This document shows positions 1-8,220 of a DNA stretch of 64,000 nucleotides, one piece after another; positions within the stretch are counted from its first letter, which is position 1, and the number at the start of each line of letters is the position of its first letter. Origin of the DNA: an uncultured Pelagibacteraceae bacterium (GTDB lineage Bacteria; Pseudomonadota; Alphaproteobacteria; Pelagibacterales; Pelagibacteraceae); the NCBI GenBank assembly GCA_902625035.1, contig CACNZK010000003.1, positions 1 through 64,000 on the forward strand, written 5' to 3'. A program made the position numbers and the translations under genes. Under the pieces are notes generated by a model. That model was not told the origin of the DNA and did no database searches. It saw only the letters and a list, made by a program, of their open reading frames with translations.

Positions 1-1217
1 GCTCTGAAAATAAAATGTTTAGGCTACTTCAAGGAGATGTAGGTAGTGGAAAAACTATTGTATCTTTACTATCTGCATTTAATACAATTAATTCAGGTTT
101 TCAGGTTGCTGTAATGGCACCAACCGAAATATTAGCTAGACAACATTTTCTTTTAGCTAAAAAATTATTTCCTCAAAATATTAAGATTGAATTACTTTCT
201 GGAAAATCTTCTTACAAAGATAAGAAAATAATTCTCAAAAAGATATCCAATAAACAAATTGATATAATTTTTGGAACACATGCACTTTTTCAAAAAAAAG
301 TGGAATTTAAAAAACTTGGATTAATAATAATAGATGAACAACATAAATTTGGAGTAAATCAAAGAAAAAAATTATCTGATAAAGCTGGAAAAGATTGTGA
401 TGTCCTTTTAATGACCGCCACACCAATTCCACGTACTTTAACAATGACAATTTATGGTGATATGGATCTTTCGATTATTCGTGAAAAACCAAATATTCGT
501 AAACCTGTTAAAACCTATAGTAAACCTGAAAATAAGATTGGGGATATAATAAAGTTTGTGAAAAAAGAAATCAAACAAGGTAATCAAATATTTTGGGTGT
601 GCCCTTTAATTGAAGAATCTAAAAAAATTGATCATTCCTCTGCAGTCAAAAAATCTGAATACTTAAATAAATTATTTCCAAAACAAGTTTTTCTACTTCA
701 TGGCAAAACTACAACAGATGAAAAAGAAATAATTTTAAACAAATTCTTGAATAATGAATTTAAGATTTTAGTTTCGACTACTATAATTGAGGTAGGTATA
801 GATTTCCCAAATGCAAATGTAATAATTATTGAAAATGCAAATAAATTTGGTTTATCTCAATTACATCAGCTTAGGGGTAGAGTTGGAAGAGGTAGTAAAG
901 AGTCAACGTGCATTTTAATGTTTAAATCTAATTTGAGCGATAATGCAAAAAAAAGAATTAATATCCTTAAAGACTCTAATGATGGCTTTAGAATATCTGA
1001 AGAAGATATGAAATTGAGAGGTTTTGGAGATATTTTAGGTTTCAAGCAAAGTGGAATAAAAAACTTTAAGTTAGCTGATCCAATTCATAATCATAATCTT
1101 TTTATTCTGGCTGAAAAAGAAATAAGACGAATTGAAAGTAATAATGAAGATATTAGTAAGTTCAAACCATTAATTAAATTATACGATAGAGCTGATATAA
1201 TTAATGATATTGCTTAA
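1..1217 (+). CDS. recG: ATP-dependent DNA helicase RecG, C-terminal part (5' end outside window)
   Basis: RecG remodels stalled replication forks and branched recombination intermediates in the cytoplasm. The reading frame is open from base 3, so the gene begins upstream and the first ATG at base 15 is internal. Helicase motifs follow in order: Walker A GDVGSGKT, the DEQH box (IIIDEQHKFG), the TATPIPRTL motif, and the late motif QLRGRVGRG. The N-terminal wedge domain that binds branched DNA lies outside the window. The TAA stop is shared with the convergent DUF502 gene through the tetranucleotide TTAA. Identification is firm because the DEQH box and the QLRGRVGRG context are typical of RecG and the order recG next to DUF502 is common in alphaproteobacteria. 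Confidence 0.96.
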   Translation, partial: SENKMFRLLQGDVGSGKTIVSLLSAFNTINSGFQVAVMAPTEILARQHFLLAKKLFPQNIKIELLSGKSSYKDKKIILKKISNKQIDIIFGTHALFQKKVEFKKLGLIIIDEQHKFGVNQRKKLSDKAGKDCDVLLMTATPIPRTLTMTIYGDMDLSIIREKPNIRKPVKTYSKPENKIGDIIKFVKKEIKQGNQIFWVCPLIEESKKIDHSSAVKKSEYLNKLFPKQVFLLHGKTTTDEKEIILNKFLNNEFKILVSTTIIEVGIDFPNANVIIIENANKFGLSQLHQLRGRVGRGSKESTCILMFKSNLSDNAKKRINILKDSNDGFRISEEDMKLRGFGDILGFKQSGIKNFKLADPIHNHNLFILAEKEIRRIESNNEDISKFKPLIKLYDRADIINDIA

Positions 1218-1834
1218 CTCTTACCCGTAGAAGTTCCGGCAGATACAATAAATTTAGAGGCTTCTTCAAAAGTCATATTAAGATATATAACTTCATCGAT
1301 CGGAAACATAAGTAAGAAACCACTCGTAGGGTTCGGTGTTGTCGGGACAAAAACGTTAATTAATTTCTTATTTGTTTTTTCTGCCATCTCACCTTTGTTT
1401 TCTTTTGTTGCAAAACCAACTGCCCAAACTCCTTTTCTAGGATACTCAACCAAAACAACACTCTTTTTGTCATTCTGGTCTTTGTTAGAAAATGTTTCTG
1501 TCATTTGGAGTATTGCAGAGTAAATAGTTCTTAGAACTGGAATTCTTTTAAATAGATCATCGATAAGTTTAAGAATTCGTTTGCCCAAAAAGGATAGAGA
1601 CAAACCTCCAACGATAGTAATAAAAATTACTGAAAGTATTATTTCTAATCCAGGAACTTCAAATGGTAGATAACTATTTGGGTTTATATTTTCTGGAATT
1701 ACTTTAGATGAAATCCCAATTAATATTTTACTTAAATATAAAGTAAAACCAATGGGTATTAAAACTACTACACCTGTAATAAAATAATTTCTGAGAATTA
1801 AACTAATTGATTTTTTTTTTTTCTGTTTTGCCAT
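1214..1834 (-). CDS. DUF502 family membrane protein
   Basis: Conserved membrane protein of unknown function, 206 residues, a usual length for DUF502. Two hydrophobic segments are visible, near residues 14-37 and 57-80, followed by a soluble domain with family signatures such as FKRIPVLRTIYSAILQ and a FVPTTPNPTSGFL stretch near residues 162-174. The N-terminus is very basic, with four lysines in a row encoded by a run of twelve A on the coding strand, a potential slippage site. It lies tail-to-tail with recG and its stop overlaps the recG stop by four bases. No biochemical role can be assigned from the sequence. Confidence 0.9.
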   Translation of the reverse strand: MAKQKKKKSISLILRNYFITGVVVLIPIGFTLYLSKILIGISSKVIPENINPNSYLPFEVPGLEIILSVIFITIVGGLSLSFLGKRILKLIDDLFKRIPVLRTIYSAILQMTETFSNKDQNDKKSVVLVEYPRKGVWAVGFATKENKGEMAEKTNKKLINVFVPTTPNPTSGFLLMFPIDEVIYLNMTFEEASKFIVSAGTSTGKS

Positions 1835-1928
1835 TATTTAAAACTCGAAAATATCACAAAAGCTATTGCTATTATGAATAATATTAATAATATTTTATTA
1901 TTTAGATTCATTATTATATATAATACCA

Positions 1929-2762
1929 ATGTCTTACAAAATGAATAGAAGAAAATTTTTAACTTTTGTGGGTTGTGGTTGTTGTGGTATTGTAATTAAC
2001 TCTTGTACTACCGCTCCAATTACAGATAGAAAACAATTAAAGCTGATCCCAGAGGCGAAATTAAATGCTCAGGCTGCCCAAATTTATGAAAAAGTAAAAG
2101 AAAAAGAAAAATTAATTAAAGATACAAAATCCATTAATGATATAAAAGAAATTGGAAAAAAAATGGAGGATGCAATATCAATTTATTTTGATAAATCAAA
2201 TCTCCCAGATCCTACTGCAAATTTTAAGTGGGAATATATCCTAATTGATAATGATAAAGTCAAAAATGCTTGGTGTATGCCAGGAGGTAAAATTGCTGTT
2301 TATAGTGGTATGCTTAAAATTACAAAAAATACAAATGGATTAGCGGCTGTTATGGGTCATGAGATTGCCCATGCTGTTGCGAAACATTCTGTTGAAAGAG
2401 CAAGTCGTGGAGTTCTAGTACAAACAGGCACTACACTTATAGATATTTTTAGTGGTGGAGCTCTAAGTCAAATTAATAGATCAACAGGTATGGACACAGT
2501 TGGTCTTATTTCTTCGATTGGTATAATGAATCCTTTCAATAGAAAACAGGAAAGTGAAGCTGATTATCTAGGCATGATTTTTTCTTCTTTATCTGGTTAT
2601 GATATTAGAGAAACTGAAAAAATATGGGAGAGAATGAAAGAAGAGAATAAAGGTAAAGAACCTCCTCAATTTATGAGTACTCATCCTTCATCTGATAGTA
2701 GAATAAGAAATATACAAACTTGGTTAAACGAAATTATTATTAAATATCCACCAATTGCTTAA
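1929..2762 (+). CDS. M48 family zinc metalloprotease, probable lipoprotein
   Basis: Predicted zinc endopeptidase working in the periplasm on envelope proteins. The HEXXH zinc motif appears as GHEIAHAVAKHS, and the third ligand region ESEADYLGM is typical of M48 peptidases. The N-terminus carries RRKFL, a hydrophobic stretch and an INSC lipobox-like site, suggesting a lipid-anchored exported protein; the twin arginines could mean Tat export, and a tat operon lies in this window. The ATG at 1941 (giving MNRRKFL) may be the true start, as it places the arginine pair at the usual distance. It resembles E. coli LoiP/YggG and BepA in fold, but the exact substrate cannot be told. Confidence 0.88.
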   Translation: MSYKMNRRKFLTFVGCGCCGIVINSCTTAPITDRKQLKLIPEAKLNAQAAQIYEKVKEKEKLIKDTKSINDIKEIGKKMEDAISIYFDKSNLPDPTANFKWEYILIDNDKVKNAWCMPGGKIAVYSGMLKITKNTNGLAAVMGHEIAHAVAKHSVERASRGVLVQTGTTLIDIFSGGALSQINRSTGMDTVGLISSIGIMNPFNRKQESEADYLGMIFSSLSGYDIRETEKIWERMKEENKGKEPPQFMSTHPSSDSRIRNIQTWLNEIIIKYPPIA

Positions 2763-2766
2763 AATA

Positions 2767-2842
<76 letters not shown>

Positions 2843-2921
2843 ATATTCTCTTAAAGGTAAAATCTATATATAGATTAATCTAAATTTTTCAAACATGAAT
2901 TTAAAAAAATAACTAAACTAT

Positions 2922-4028
2922 TTACAACTTATCTATGTATTTATCGTGAAAAGTATCGAATGTGTCATTTTGTATATTCTCTCTTATAGCTATCATTAAT
3001 TCTTGATAGAAATTAATATTATGCAAAGTCAACAACATAGATCCTAGAATCTCGTTAGTATTGAATAAATGGTTAAGATAGTTTTTTGAATATTTATTCA
3101 AATTTAGATTTTTACACTCTGGATCAAGAGGGGTATTGTCGTCCTGATATTTGTTATTTTTAATATTTACTCTTCCCTGCCAAGTAAAAGCAAGTCCAGT
3201 TCTACCTGATCTGGTTGGAAGAACACAATCGAACATATCAATACCTCTTTTAACAGCACCTAAGATATCATTTGGAGTACCAACACCCATTAAATAGTGA
3301 GGTTTACCAACTGGTAAATGTTCCTTAATGTCATCTAAAACCGTAAACATTTCATCTTGAGTTTCTCCTACAGCTAGTCCACCTAATGCATATCCATCAA
3401 ATCCAATTTCCAAAAGGCCTTTTAAGGATTTTTGTCTCAAATCCTTAAATAAACCACCTTGCACTATACCAAATAAAGCTTTGTGAGGATTATCCCCAAA
3501 AGCCTTTTTAGATCTCTCGGCCCAATATAAAGACAAATTCATAGACTTATCTATAATTTGATAATCATTAGTTTTTTTAGGACACTCATCCATTACCATT
3601 ACAATATCTGAATTTAGTCCTAATTGAATTTTTATACTTTCCTCAGGACTAAGATAAAATTTTTTTCCATCAATATGCGAATTAAAAATTGCACCTTTTT
3701 CTTTATCTATTTTATTCAATTTTGATAAGGACATCACTTGAAAGCCACCTGAGTCTGTAAGTATTGGAAGATCACAATTCATAAATTTATGAAGACCACC
3801 AGCATGTTCAATTCTTTTTACACCTGGGCGTATCATTAGATGATAAGTATTAGATAAAATAATTTGTGATCCTGTTTTTTTTATATCATCAATTGTACAA
3901 GCTTTTACTGTAGCTTGGGTCCCAACAGGCATAAAAGCTGGTGTTTCAATGTTGCCCCTATGAGTTTGAATTAAACCGAGTCTTGCAAATTTATTTCTTT
4001 TTAAAACTTTAAATTCAAATTTTTTCAA
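2922..4028 (-). CDS. tgt: tRNA-guanine transglycosylase, variant zinc site
   Basis: Tgt exchanges guanine 34 of GUN-anticodon tRNAs for the queuosine precursor preQ1. Length (368 residues) and core residues fit: Asp92 in TDSGGFQ, the DEC substrate motif near 147-149, GIVQGG near 187-192, ALGGLAVGE near 214-222, and nucleophile Asp267 in FDCVLPTRSGR. The zinc site is abnormal. Where bacterial enzymes have Cys-x-Cys-x-x-Cys, this protein has Cys305 followed by KNLNL, so two of three cysteine ligands are gone while His336 in LLTLHN remains. Bacterial neighbours usually include queA next to tgt; here a cyclophilin gene is next. The fold is clearly TGT, but full activity is uncertain. Confidence 0.93.
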   Translation of the reverse strand: MKKFEFKVLKRNKFARLGLIQTHRGNIETPAFMPVGTQATVKACTIDDIKKTGSQIILSNTYHLMIRPGVKRIEHAGGLHKFMNCDLPILTDSGGFQVMSLSKLNKIDKEKGAIFNSHIDGKKFYLSPEESIKIQLGLNSDIVMVMDECPKKTNDYQIIDKSMNLSLYWAERSKKAFGDNPHKALFGIVQGGLFKDLRQKSLKGLLEIGFDGYALGGLAVGETQDEMFTVLDDIKEHLPVGKPHYLMGVGTPNDILGAVKRGIDMFDCVLPTRSGRTGLAFTWQGRVNIKNNKYQDDNTPLDPECKNLNLNKYSKNYLNHLFNTNEILGSMLLTLHNINFYQELMIAIRENIQNDTFDTFHDKYIDKL

Positions 4029-4042
4029 TTGAAATCAGAACT

Positions 4043-4603
4043 TTATAAAGATTTGAAACTAATAATTTTATCAGGATCTGTTACTGCACCATTATTATTT
4101 TCATCACCTCTTTTTATCTTGTCAACAAATTCCATTCCTTCGATAACTTTTCCAAAAACAGTATATTGATTATCTAGAAATGGGGCTGGTTTAAAACATA
4201 TAAAAAATTGACTATTAGCACTATTAGGATCTGATGATCTAGCCATAGACAATGTACCTCGGTCATGAGGAAGATTACTGAATTCTTGTTTAAGATCAGG
4301 CAAATCTGATCCACCCATTCCAGCTCTCCTTAAATCAAAATCATCTGAATTCGAATTGCCAAATTTAACATCACCTGTTTGTGCCATAAAGCCATCAATA
4401 ACTCTATGAAACACCACATTGTCATACTTACCAGCATCAGCCAATTCTTTTATTCTTTTGACATGATTGGGTGCTGTATCAGAAAATAATTCTATCTTCA
4501 CATCGCCATCTTTTAATTTTAAAATCATTATATTCTCCTCTGTTAACGATTGATTAATTGTAAATAAAAAAATAATTAATATCTTTATAAAAAGTTTATT
4601 CAT
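4043..4603 (-). CDS. Cyclophilin-type peptidyl-prolyl isomerase, exported
   Basis: Catalyses cis-trans isomerisation of proline bonds to help folding, probably in the periplasm because the first ~21 residues form a signal peptide (hydrophobic run after MNKLFIK). The cyclophilin core is intact: FHRVIDGFMAQTGDV, the LSMARSSDPNSANSQFFI segment, and FGKVIEGMEFVDKI. At 186 residues it has normal length for the single-domain bacterial form. Its start overlaps the end of coaD by 8 bp, so the two are probably cotranscribed. Related alphaproteobacteria often have two cyclophilin genes here; only one is present. Confidence 0.93.
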   Translation of the reverse strand: MNKLFIKILIIFLFTINQSLTEENIMILKLKDGDVKIELFSDTAPNHVKRIKELADAGKYDNVVFHRVIDGFMAQTGDVKFGNSNSDDFDLRRAGMGGSDLPDLKQEFSNLPHDRGTLSMARSSDPNSANSQFFICFKPAPFLDNQYTVFGKVIEGMEFVDKIKRGDENNNGAVTDPDKIISFKSL

Positions 4604-5090
4604 ATTTATCTTTCAAAGCTTTAATAGTGCTCTTAGTTGTAAATTTTTTTATATCTCCATTAAGTTTAATAATTTCTTTAACAAATTTTGAAGAAATAAT
4701 TTGATTTTCAACGTCAGACATTAAAAATAAAGTTTCAATATTATTATTCAATTTTCTATTCATACCAGCTAGTTGAAACTCGTATTCAAAATCTGATACT
4801 GCTCTCAAACCTCTCAATATAATATTTGATTTGTATTTTTTACAAAGGCTAGTTGTTAATGATTTAAATGAAATCAAAGTTATTTTTTTTTTATTCATTT
4901 TTAGATCTTTAAAAAGAGCATTTCTTACAATTTCTAATCTTTCATTAGCATCAAAAAGATAATCTTTATTTTCACCATCTGATACAGCTACAACAATTTT
5001 ATCAAATAATTTTAATGCCTTTTTTATTACATCTATATGACCAAAAGTAATTGGATCAAAAGTACCTGGATAGATAGCTGTCTTAGACAT
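4596..5090 (-). CDS. coaD: Phosphopantetheine adenylyltransferase
   Basis: CoaD transfers AMP from ATP to 4'-phosphopantetheine, the next-to-last step of coenzyme A synthesis. It is a 164-residue nucleotidyltransferase with the signature YPGTFDPITFGHIDVI, whose GHID is the family HxGH-type ATP site, plus RGLRAVSDFEYEFQLA and the C-terminal ISSKFVKEI signature. The ATG shares its A with the last base of the gyrA TAA (TAATG), so translation is probably coupled. Order gyrA-coaD-cyclophilin is usual in alphaproteobacteria. Confidence 0.97.
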   Translation of the reverse strand: MSKTAIYPGTFDPITFGHIDVIKKALKLFDKIVVAVSDGENKDYLFDANERLEIVRNALFKDLKMNKKKITLISFKSLTTSLCKKYKSNIILRGLRAVSDFEYEFQLAGMNRKLNNNIETLFLMSDVENQIISSKFVKEIIKLNGDIKKFTTKSTIKALKDKYE

Positions 5091-7669
5091 TATATTAAAT
5101 TATCATCAATTTTAATTGCTGAAACAACTTTTTCATCACCAGATAACTTAATTATCCTTACTCCTTGTGTGTTTCTTCCAGCCGTTCTGATTTCTTTAAC
5201 AGCTAACCTTATCACTCTACCCTTGTTTGTAGAAATCATAATTTCGTCTCCCTCATATACAGGGAACGATGATGCAATATTCCCATTTCTCGGTGAATTA
5301 ATTATTCCGATAATTCCTTTACCACCTCTATTTGTTGTTCTGTAGTCATAATGAGAGGTTTTTTTGCCAAAACCATTTTCACTAATAGATAAAATAAATT
5401 TTTGTTTTGCTGCTAATTCAGACTTATCATCTTTTGTATTTTTTCCATTTTTCTTTAACTTATTATTATCAATAATTGACAAGGAGACTATTTCATCGTT
5501 AGATGTTAATTCTATTCCCTTTATGCCTTTTGATGATCTTCCCTTAAATATTCTTAACTTTTTAGACTCAAATCTAATACACTTTCCAAATTTTGTACTT
5601 AAAATTATATCTTGATCATCTTTACAAATCTTAACTCCAATTATTTTATCATTAGTATCAAGCTTCATTGCTATTTTTCCTGATGTATTAATTGAAGCAA
5701 AATCTTCTAAACTATTTTTTCTAACTTTGCCATGTGAAGTTGCAAAAACTATATGATATTTACTTGAATCTTCATCATTTTCAGGAAATGGCATAATTGA
5801 ACTTATCGATTGATGATTTTTGAGTGGTAAAATATTGAATAAAGATTTACCTTTTGATGTTGCTGAACCCTCAGGGATTTTCCATGCTTTTATTTTATAA
5901 ACAAGACCTTCGGTAGAAAAAAATAGAACAGAAGTATGAGTATTAACTGATAAAGTTTGAACAACAGAGTCCTCATTTCTAGTTGTGATACCAGTTTTAC
6001 CTTTACCACCTCTTTTTTGAATCTTTACAGTTTTAAGTGATCCTCTTTTTATATATCCTTGTAAAGTAACAGTTATAAGAACAGTTTCTTTTTGTATTGT
6101 TTCCTCAATGTCATAATTTAATACTGCATCAATAATTTTTGTTCTTCTTGGTATTGCATATCTTTCTTTTATTTCTTTAAGTTCATTGCTGATTACTTTT
6201 AATAATTCTTTTTTTGAAGATATGATTTTTTTTAATGAAGAAATTAATTCAGATAGTTTTTTTATTTCAACTTCTATTTCATTAATACCAAGTGCTGTTA
6301 ATTTTTGTAATCTTAATTCTAGTATAGCTTCAACTTGCAAAACTGATAAATTATATAAACCTTTTGAATTTTTGCTCTCTATCAATGAAACCATTTTTTT
6401 TGATTTATTAATTTTCCATTTAGTATTTAATAAAGATTTTTTTGCATCATCTGGAGTTTTTGAACCTCTAATAATTTTTATTACTTTATCTAAATTTTCA
6501 ACAGATACGGATAGACCAATTAAGATATGTGCCCTATCTTCTGCTTTATTAAGATCAAATTTTGTTTTCTTAAGTACAACATCTTCTCTAAATTTTAAAA
6601 AATTCTCTAAAAATTCTTTAAGATTACAAGTCTTTGGCTTACCATCTACTATTGCAAGAGTATTAAACCCAAATGAACTTTCTATTTGAGTGTTCTTGTA
6701 TAATTGTCTTTTAATAGTTTCGGGTTCAACGCCTGTCCTTAAATCTATTGAAACTCTGATACCTTCTCTGTTAGACTCATCTCGTATATCTCTAATACCT
6801 TCTATTTTCTTTTCTCTAACCAATTGTGCTATTCTCTCGTTTAACACAGATTTATTAACTTGATAAGGAATAGAATTTATAACTAATCTATCTCTACCAT
6901 TTTTAAGAGTTTCATTTGATATTTCACCTCTAATTTTAAAAGAACCTCTACCTTTGTTATAACCCTGTTTAATAATATCTTTACCAATAATCACACCACC
7001 TGTAGGAAAATCTGGTCCAGGTATGTGTTTCATTAAATCTTTAATTTTAATATCTTTGTTATCAATTAAAGCTAATGTACCATTAATAATCTCTCCTAAA
7101 TTATGAGGTGGAATGCTTGTCGCCATACCAACAGCGATGCCCCCTGCTCCATTAACTAATAAATTTGGAAATTGCGCAGGTAATACAGATGGCTCTTTTT
7201 CTGTTTCATCATAATTACTCTTAAAATCAATTGTATTTTTTTCAATATCATCGATTAAAAATTGTGATACTTTTGATAATCTAGTTTCTGTGTATCTCAT
7301 AGCAGCTGCTGGATCACCATCTATAGATCCAAAATTTCCTTGACCATCCACTAGAGGTAAGCTCATTGAAAAATCTTGGACCATACGAACTAGAGCGTCA
7401 TAAACTGATTGATCACCATGCGGATGATATTTACCAATTACATCTCCAACTATTCTTGCAGATTTTCTAAATTGTTTCGACCAATCATAACCACCCTTAT
7501 ACATTGCATATAATATTCTTCTATGTACAGGTTTTAAACCATCTCTAACATCTGGTAGAGCTCTACTAACAATAACGCTCATTGCATACGATAGATAAGA
7601 TGAACTCATCTCATCATGCATTGAAATTAGTTTTATATTTTTATCTTTAGAAACTTCGTTTTTTTCCAT
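5090..7669 (-). CDS. gyrA: DNA gyrase subunit A
   Basis: GyrA is the DNA breaking and rejoining subunit of gyrase, which introduces negative supercoils with GyrB. At 859 residues it has full length. The catalytic tyrosine is Tyr126 in AAMRYTETR. The C-terminal wrapping domain contains the GyrA box as QKRGGKG, which sets GyrA apart from ParC. In the region around helix 4 the sequence reads [10 protein letters not shown], so the position of E. coli Ser83 is Gln87 and Asp87 is kept as Asp91. It is preceded by ssb with a 5-bp gap and followed by coaD with a one-base overlap. Confidence 0.98.
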   Translation of the reverse strand: MEKNEVSKDKNIKLISMHDEMSSSYLSYAMSVIVSRALPDVRDGLKPVHRRILYAMYKGGYDWSKQFRKSARIVGDVIGKYHPHGDQSVYDALVRMVQDFSMSLPLVDGQGNFGSIDGDPAAAMRYTETRLSKVSQFLIDDIEKNTIDFKSNYDETEKEPSVLPAQFPNLLVNGAGGIAVGMATSIPPHNLGEIINGTLALIDNKDIKIKDLMKHIPGPDFPTGGVIIGKDIIKQGYNKGRGSFKIRGEISNETLKNGRDRLVINSIPYQVNKSVLNERIAQLVREKKIEGIRDIRDESNREGIRVSIDLRTGVEPETIKRQLYKNTQIESSFGFNTLAIVDGKPKTCNLKEFLENFLKFREDVVLKKTKFDLNKAEDRAHILIGLSVSVENLDKVIKIIRGSKTPDDAKKSLLNTKWKINKSKKMVSLIESKNSKGLYNLSVLQVEAILELRLQKLTALGINEIEVEIKKLSELISSLKKIISSKKELLKVISNELKEIKERYAIPRRTKIIDAVLNYDIEETIQKETVLITVTLQGYIKRGSLKTVKIQKRGGKGKTGITTRNEDSVVQTLSVNTHTSVLFFSTEGLVYKIKAWKIPEGSATSKGKSLFNILPLKNHQSISSIMPFPENDEDSSKYHIVFATSHGKVRKNSLEDFASINTSGKIAMKLDTNDKIIGVKICKDDQDIILSTKFGKCIRFESKKLRIFKGRSSKGIKGIELTSNDEIVSLSIIDNNKLKKNGKNTKDDKSELAAKQKFILSISENGFGKKTSHYDYRTTNRGGKGIIGIINSPRNGNIASSFPVYEGDEIMISTNKGRVIRLAVKEIRTAGRNTQGVRIIKLSGDEKVVSAIKIDDNLI

Positions 7670-7674
7670 AATGA

Positions 7675-8130
7675 TTAGAATGGAATATCGTCGTCCATAT
7701 CATTTTGTACTTGAGATAAATCCTCAGTATTATTTGATGCTTGTGAATTGTCATTAGCTATACCACCACTTGAATTTGCACCTCCAAGCATAGTTAAAGA
7801 TGAATTATAACCTTGTATAACTACTTCAGTTGAATATTTGTCTTGTCCTGATTGTTCATCCTTCCATTTTCTTGTTGAAATTTGACCCTCAATATAAACT
7901 TGAGCACCTTTTTTAAGATATTGTTGAACAACGTTTACTAAACCCTCATTAAATACAACTATACGGTGCCATTCAGTTTTTTCTTTTTTTTCACCTGTAT
8001 TTTTATCTTTCCATGATTGGCTTGTTGCAAGACTTAATCTTGCAACGCTTTTTCCATTCACCATTTGCTTGATTTCAGGATCTGCGCCTAAACGACCAAT
8101 TAAAAGTACTTTATTTAAACTTCCAGCCAT
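7675..8130 (-). CDS. ssb: Single-stranded DNA-binding protein
   Basis: SSB coats single-stranded DNA during replication and repair and recruits partners through its acidic tail. The 151-residue protein has the N-terminal OB fold ([38 protein letters not shown]) from about 5 to 110, a flexible serine- and asparagine-rich linker, and the tail DMDDDIPF, the standard protein-docking end. It stands at the head of the minus-strand run ssb-gyrA-coaD, divergent from uvrA across 90 bp, an arrangement common in alphaproteobacteria. I see no LexA box in that 90-bp gap. Confidence 0.98.
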   Translation of the reverse strand: MAGSLNKVLLIGRLGADPEIKQMVNGKSVARLSLATSQSWKDKNTGEKKEKTEWHRIVVFNEGLVNVVQQYLKKGAQVYIEGQISTRKWKDEQSGQDKYSTEVVIQGYNSSLTMLGGANSSGGIANDNSQASNNTEDLSQVQNDMDDDIPF

Positions 8131-8220
8131 AATATTTTAATATTTATTTTATTAGTTAATTAATTTATATCACAATTTTACTCTGAATATTAATTTTATT
8201 AGGCCAAAGCAACAAAAATT

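Noticed and set aside
1811-1822. Run of twelve A (coding strand) in the DUF502 gene as a programmed frameshift site
   Set aside because: It encodes a basic N-terminal lysine run in frame and the gene continues normally. Long A-runs are common in this AT-rich genome.
6186-6689. Antisense frame of 167 codons inside gyrA
   Set aside because: Shadow of gyrA produced by low GC codon use. No start context and hydrophobic composition typical of antisense to K/E-rich coding sequence.
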